Below, piece after piece: positions 61,574 to 64,000 of a stretch of 64,000 nucleotides of DNA. The notes under the pieces were generated by a model, which saw only the letters and a program-made list of their open reading frames with translations, was not told the origin of the DNA and made no database searches. The position numbers and the translations under genes are program-made. Source of the stretch: an uncultured Alistipes sp. (GTDB lineage: Bacteria > Bacteroidota > Bacteroidia > Bacteroidales > Rikenellaceae); assembly GCA_944320685.1 (NCBI GenBank), contig CALUIK010000002.1, positions 124,001 through 188,000 on the forward strand, written 5' to 3'. Position 1 is the stretch's first letter. Every line of letters begins with the position of its first letter.

Positions 61574-62563
61574 ATGAGAACGGAGACATTGATTCGTACC
61601 TTGTGCCGTGTGTCGCATGCGGCGGCGGTGACCGCTGCGGTTGCTGCGGCCGTGATATGTTGTGGCTGCAAGGATGAAACCCGACTGCGCGTGTTGTATT
61701 GGAATATCCAGAACGGCATGTGGGCAGAGCAGGGCGACAATTATGACAACTTCGTCGAGTGGGTCAAGCGTTATGATCCCGATGTGTGTGTCTGGTGCGA
61801 AGCGCAGACCATATACGAGAACGGTACGGACAAGGCATGCTCCAAGGAGAAAAGGTATCTCACCGATAACTGGGGTGAATTGGCGGCGCGTTATGGCCAC
61901 GGATACTGGACAAAAAGCGGCCATCGCGACAACTATCCGCAGGTGGTCACCTCTAAGTATCCGATAGAGAAGGTGCTCGATATCGTTGGCGAGGAGCCTG
62001 ACAGCGTGGTGACGCACGGCGCATGCCATGTGCGCATCGAATGCGGCGGCCGCAAGGTGAACATCGTAACTCTGCACATGTGGCCGCAGGCATACGCATA
62101 TCGGGCCGAGGATCGCGGGGCGAGCAAAGCCGAGAACGGCGGCGACCGTTACCGCCTCATGGAGATGGAGTACATTTGCAATCATACCATTCTTTCCGAT
62201 CCGGATCCGGAGGAGCGCGGGAGTTGGATGATGATGGGTGACTTCAATTCGCGTTCGCCAAAGGATAATTGGTTCTACGGATACCCCGAGAGCGATCCGC
62301 GCCTGATGGTGCAGGACTACATACTGCGCAATACGCCATATGTGGATATTATCGGAGAACGGTATGCGGGTGAGTTCCATACTACTACCTATGGCAAGGC
62401 GCGCATAGACTATGTCTACTGCACTCCCGACCTGTACGGTGCCGTCGGCGACGCATATGTGGTCGAGGACGACTATACGCGCGATCCTGTACGTGACGAG
62501 TCGACGAATTTCCATCGTCCGTCGGACCATCTGCCCATATTGGTTGACTTTGCGGTGAAGTAG
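61574..62563 (+). CDS. Endonuclease/exonuclease/phosphatase-family lipoprotein
   Basis: A 329-residue protein. The N-terminus is a signal peptide with a lipobox-like cysteine near VAAAVICCGCKDE (residues 24-36). The rest has the EEP fold: LRVLYWNIQNGMWAEQ (first metal ligand Asn, near residue 38), YDPDVCVWCEAQTIYE with the Glu near residue 75, TLHMWPQ with the His near residue 165, MMMGDFNSRSPKDNW near 216 and SDHLPILVDF near 318 with the catalytic His. These proteins cleave phosphodiesters of nucleic acids, lipids or inositol phosphates; substrate is unknown. It is an outsider inserted between purL and purC with tight spacing (4 and 18 bp), so it is co-transcribed with the purine genes. Confidence 0.85.
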   Translation: MRTETLIRTLCRVSHAAAVTAAVAAAVICCGCKDETRLRVLYWNIQNGMWAEQGDNYDNFVEWVKRYDPDVCVWCEAQTIYENGTDKACSKEKRYLTDNWGELAARYGHGYWTKSGHRDNYPQVVTSKYPIEKVLDIVGEEPDSVVTHGACHVRIECGGRKVNIVTLHMWPQAYAYRAEDRGASKAENGGDRYRLMEMEYICNHTILSDPDPEERGSWMMMGDFNSRSPKDNWFYGYPESDPRLMVQDYILRNTPYVDIIGERYAGEFHTTTYGKARIDYVYCTPDLYGAVGDAYVVEDDYTRDPVRDESTNFHRPSDHLPILVDFAVK

Positions 62564-62581
62564 ATATACGTGGATCTGCAT

Positions 62582-63310
62582 ATGGAACAACGCGGGATAC
62601 TATATGACGGTAAGGCGAAGCGGATATGCCTGACCGATGACGAAGATAAGGTCATTATCCGTTACAAGGATGACGCTACGGCTTTCAATAACGTCAAGAA
62701 GGCGGTCTTGGCCAACAAGGGTGTTTTGAACAACCGTATCTCGGCCATTATCTTCAGGTACCTGCGCAATGCCGGCGTCGAGAACCACTATATCTCGACG
62801 CTCGATGACCGCAGCCAGCTTTGCCGCCGCGTGGATATTATTCCGTTGGAGGTGATAGTCCGCAATATAATCGCCGGCTCGATGGCCAGACGCCTCGGTA
62901 TCGAGGAGGGTACCGAACCGTCGAATGTCATATACGATATTTGCTATAAGGCCGACGAATTGGGAGATCCGCTTATCAACGACCACCATGCCGTGGCTCT
63001 GGGTATCGTCACTTATGACGAACTGCACAATATATACGGTATAACGGCCAAGATCAACGGATTGTTGAAGAGCCTTTTTGCCGAGGCGGGCATCAGGCTG
63101 GTGGATTTCAAGGTGGAGTTTGGCAGGACCGAAGATGGCCGTATCATTCTCGCTGACGAGGTGAGCCCCGACACCTGCCGTCTGTGGGATATGAAAACAA
63201 ATGAAAAACTCGACAAGGACCGTTTCCGCCGTGATCTGGGGCATGTGATCGAGGCTTACGAGGAGGTTTACAGGCGTCTTGCGAACATCGAGGATGCGAG
63301 GGGCTTGTGA
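62582..63310 (+). CDS. purC: Phosphoribosylaminoimidazole-succinocarboxamide synthase
   Basis: PurC (SAICAR synthetase) condenses CAIR and aspartate using ATP. The 242-residue protein starts at the ATG at 62582 (MEQRGILYDGKAKRICLTDD), which is preferred over a GTG four codons upstream. Motifs are GILYDGKAKRI at residues 5-15, KDDATAFNN near residue 33, VIVRNIIAGSMARRLGIEEG near 95, and LVDFKVEFGRTEDGRIILAD near residue 175 followed by EVSPDTCRLWD. It completes the purE-K-L-C order. Confidence 0.96.
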   Translation: MEQRGILYDGKAKRICLTDDEDKVIIRYKDDATAFNNVKKAVLANKGVLNNRISAIIFRYLRNAGVENHYISTLDDRSQLCRRVDIIPLEVIVRNIIAGSMARRLGIEEGTEPSNVIYDICYKADELGDPLINDHHAVALGIVTYDELHNIYGITAKINGLLKSLFAEAGIRLVDFKVEFGRTEDGRIILADEVSPDTCRLWDMKTNEKLDKDRFRRDLGHVIEAYEEVYRRLANIEDARGL

Positions 63311-63395
63311 TTCCGGCAGGTACGGCAGGGACCGTTTGAGTCTGGATGCGCCGCCGCACGATACGCCGCCGTGTACGGGGGATGATACGATTGTT

Positions 63396-64000
63396 ATGGA
63401 TTCGGAAGAGATGGACAGGTTGCATATATTCGATCCGCTGCATGAGGAGTGCGGTGTCTTCGGCGCTTTCGATGTGTCTGATGCCGCATCAATAACCTAT
63501 TACGCGTTGCACAGTCTGCAGCACCGCGGTCAGGAGGGGTGCGGAATAGTCACCTTTGACGGCGATGTGATGCATCGAGAGAAGGGACTCGGGCTCGTTG
63601 CCGAGGTTTTCTCAAAAGAAAAGCTGGAGCGCCTTCCAGGGGCGGTGGCCATAGGACACGTGCGCTATTCGACTGCGGGCGGCGGTGGACTGGACAATGT
63701 ACAGCCCTTTACCTTCCGCCACCATACGGGAAACTTCGCTTTGGCGCACAACGGCAACATAGTTAATTCGGAACAGTTGCGGCATTATCTTGAAGAGAAC
63801 GGCAGCCTGTTCCATTCGACTTCCGACAGCGAGATATTGGCGCACCTCATAAAGAAGAACAACCGCGAGGCGCATCGCCTCGATGCCATCATCGATGCGC
63901 TTAATATGATCGAGGGGGCTTTTGCCTTTCTGATCATGACGCCGCGCCGCATATACGCCTGCCGCGACAAGTACGGGCTGCGCCCGCTGTCGCTGGGGCG
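63396..64000 (+). CDS. purF: Amidophosphoribosyltransferase, N-terminal part
   Basis: PurF makes phosphoribosylamine from PRPP and glutamine, the first step of purine synthesis. The frame is open to the end of the window, giving 201 residues of the glutaminase domain. The start at 63396 is followed by an 18-residue propeptide-like stretch, then the catalytic cysteine in DPLHEECGVFGAFDVSDA; in the B. subtilis enzyme the propeptide is removed to expose this cysteine. ITYYALHSLQHRGQEGCGIV and IGHVRYSTAGGGGLDNVQPF are family landmarks, as is ALAHNGNIVN. A 4Fe-4S cluster, if any, and the PRPP domain lie outside the window. It follows purC by 85 bp without a gene between. Confidence 0.93.
   Translation, partial: MDSEEMDRLHIFDPLHEECGVFGAFDVSDAASITYYALHSLQHRGQEGCGIVTFDGDVMHREKGLGLVAEVFSKEKLERLPGAVAIGHVRYSTAGGGGLDNVQPFTFRHHTGNFALAHNGNIVNSEQLRHYLEENGSLFHSTSDSEILAHLIKKNNREAHRLDAIIDALNMIEGAFAFLIMTPRRIYACRDKYGLRPLSLG

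Noticed and set aside
1..64000. CRISPR arrays, insertion sequences, tRNA or rRNA genes
   Set aside because: No direct repeats with regular spacing, transposase motifs, inverted-terminal repeats or tRNA-like cloverleaf tails were seen in the gaps.

Overview
The window is 64 kb of ordinary chromosome from a Bacteroidales bacterium with fairly high GC, most likely an Alistipes-like member of the Rikenellaceae (inference from protein flavour and base composition). Support: the Bacteroidetes -7 promoter motif TAnnTTTG (or CAAAnnTA on the other strand) recurs upstream of many genes; secreted carbohydrate-active enzymes with signal peptides are frequent; and the conserved proteins (RecQ C-terminus, FeoA-FeoB fusion, single-chain PurL, bifunctional HisB and HisIE) are of the Bacteroidetes type. 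I saw no insertion sequence, prophage, CRISPR array, rRNA or tRNA.

Layout. 1-8.9 kb: 3' end of recQ, a small TM2/DUF2752 membrane pair, ksgA, a LOTUS-like/DUF3825 protein (minus), an outer-membrane-like protein plus glnS (minus), then trmH-like methylase, panB and a polyprenol-phosphate mannosyltransferase. 8.9-15.1 kb: a six-gene minus operon joining an unknown low-complexity protein, rsmI, a lipid A-type acyltransferase, two glycosyltransferases and a GtrA protein (envelope glycan work). 15.2-22.9 kb: lysA, ychF, gltX-galM, a conserved hypothetical/DUF1835 pair and a secreted protein. 23.0-31.8 kb: a complete histidine operon hisGDCBHAF(IE), ending with a glycosidase-like gene, preceded by a histidine-rich leader peptide and intrinsic terminator. 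32.0-36.0 kb: a redox cluster (polyferredoxin membrane protein, ferredoxin-type aldo/keto reductase, DUF1893, ECF-like membrane protein). 36.1-41.6 kb: two secreted glycosidases, one a 1275-residue GH31 enzyme with dockerin and cohesin-like modules. 41.7-45.5 kb: metY-metX-hom (minus), preceded by a short methionine-rich leader ORF. 45.6-50.4 kb: cation efflux, and feoAB-hemerythrin-LuxR regulator. 50.5-55.3 kb: three secreted five-bladed-propeller glycosidases. 55.4-64 kb: purE-purK-purL-(phosphatase/nuclease-like lipoprotein)-purC-purF, preceded by an orphan promoter-ORF-terminator unit.

The most interesting signals are regulatory rather than protein-level: a histidine leader-peptide attenuator in front of hisG, a candidate methionine leader peptide in front of metY, and an unexplained promoter/short ORF/terminator unit in front of purE. 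Together they suggest that this lineage uses translation-coupled control of biosynthetic operons. No computation was run: hairpins and motifs were read by eye, and family names rest on recognised motifs.
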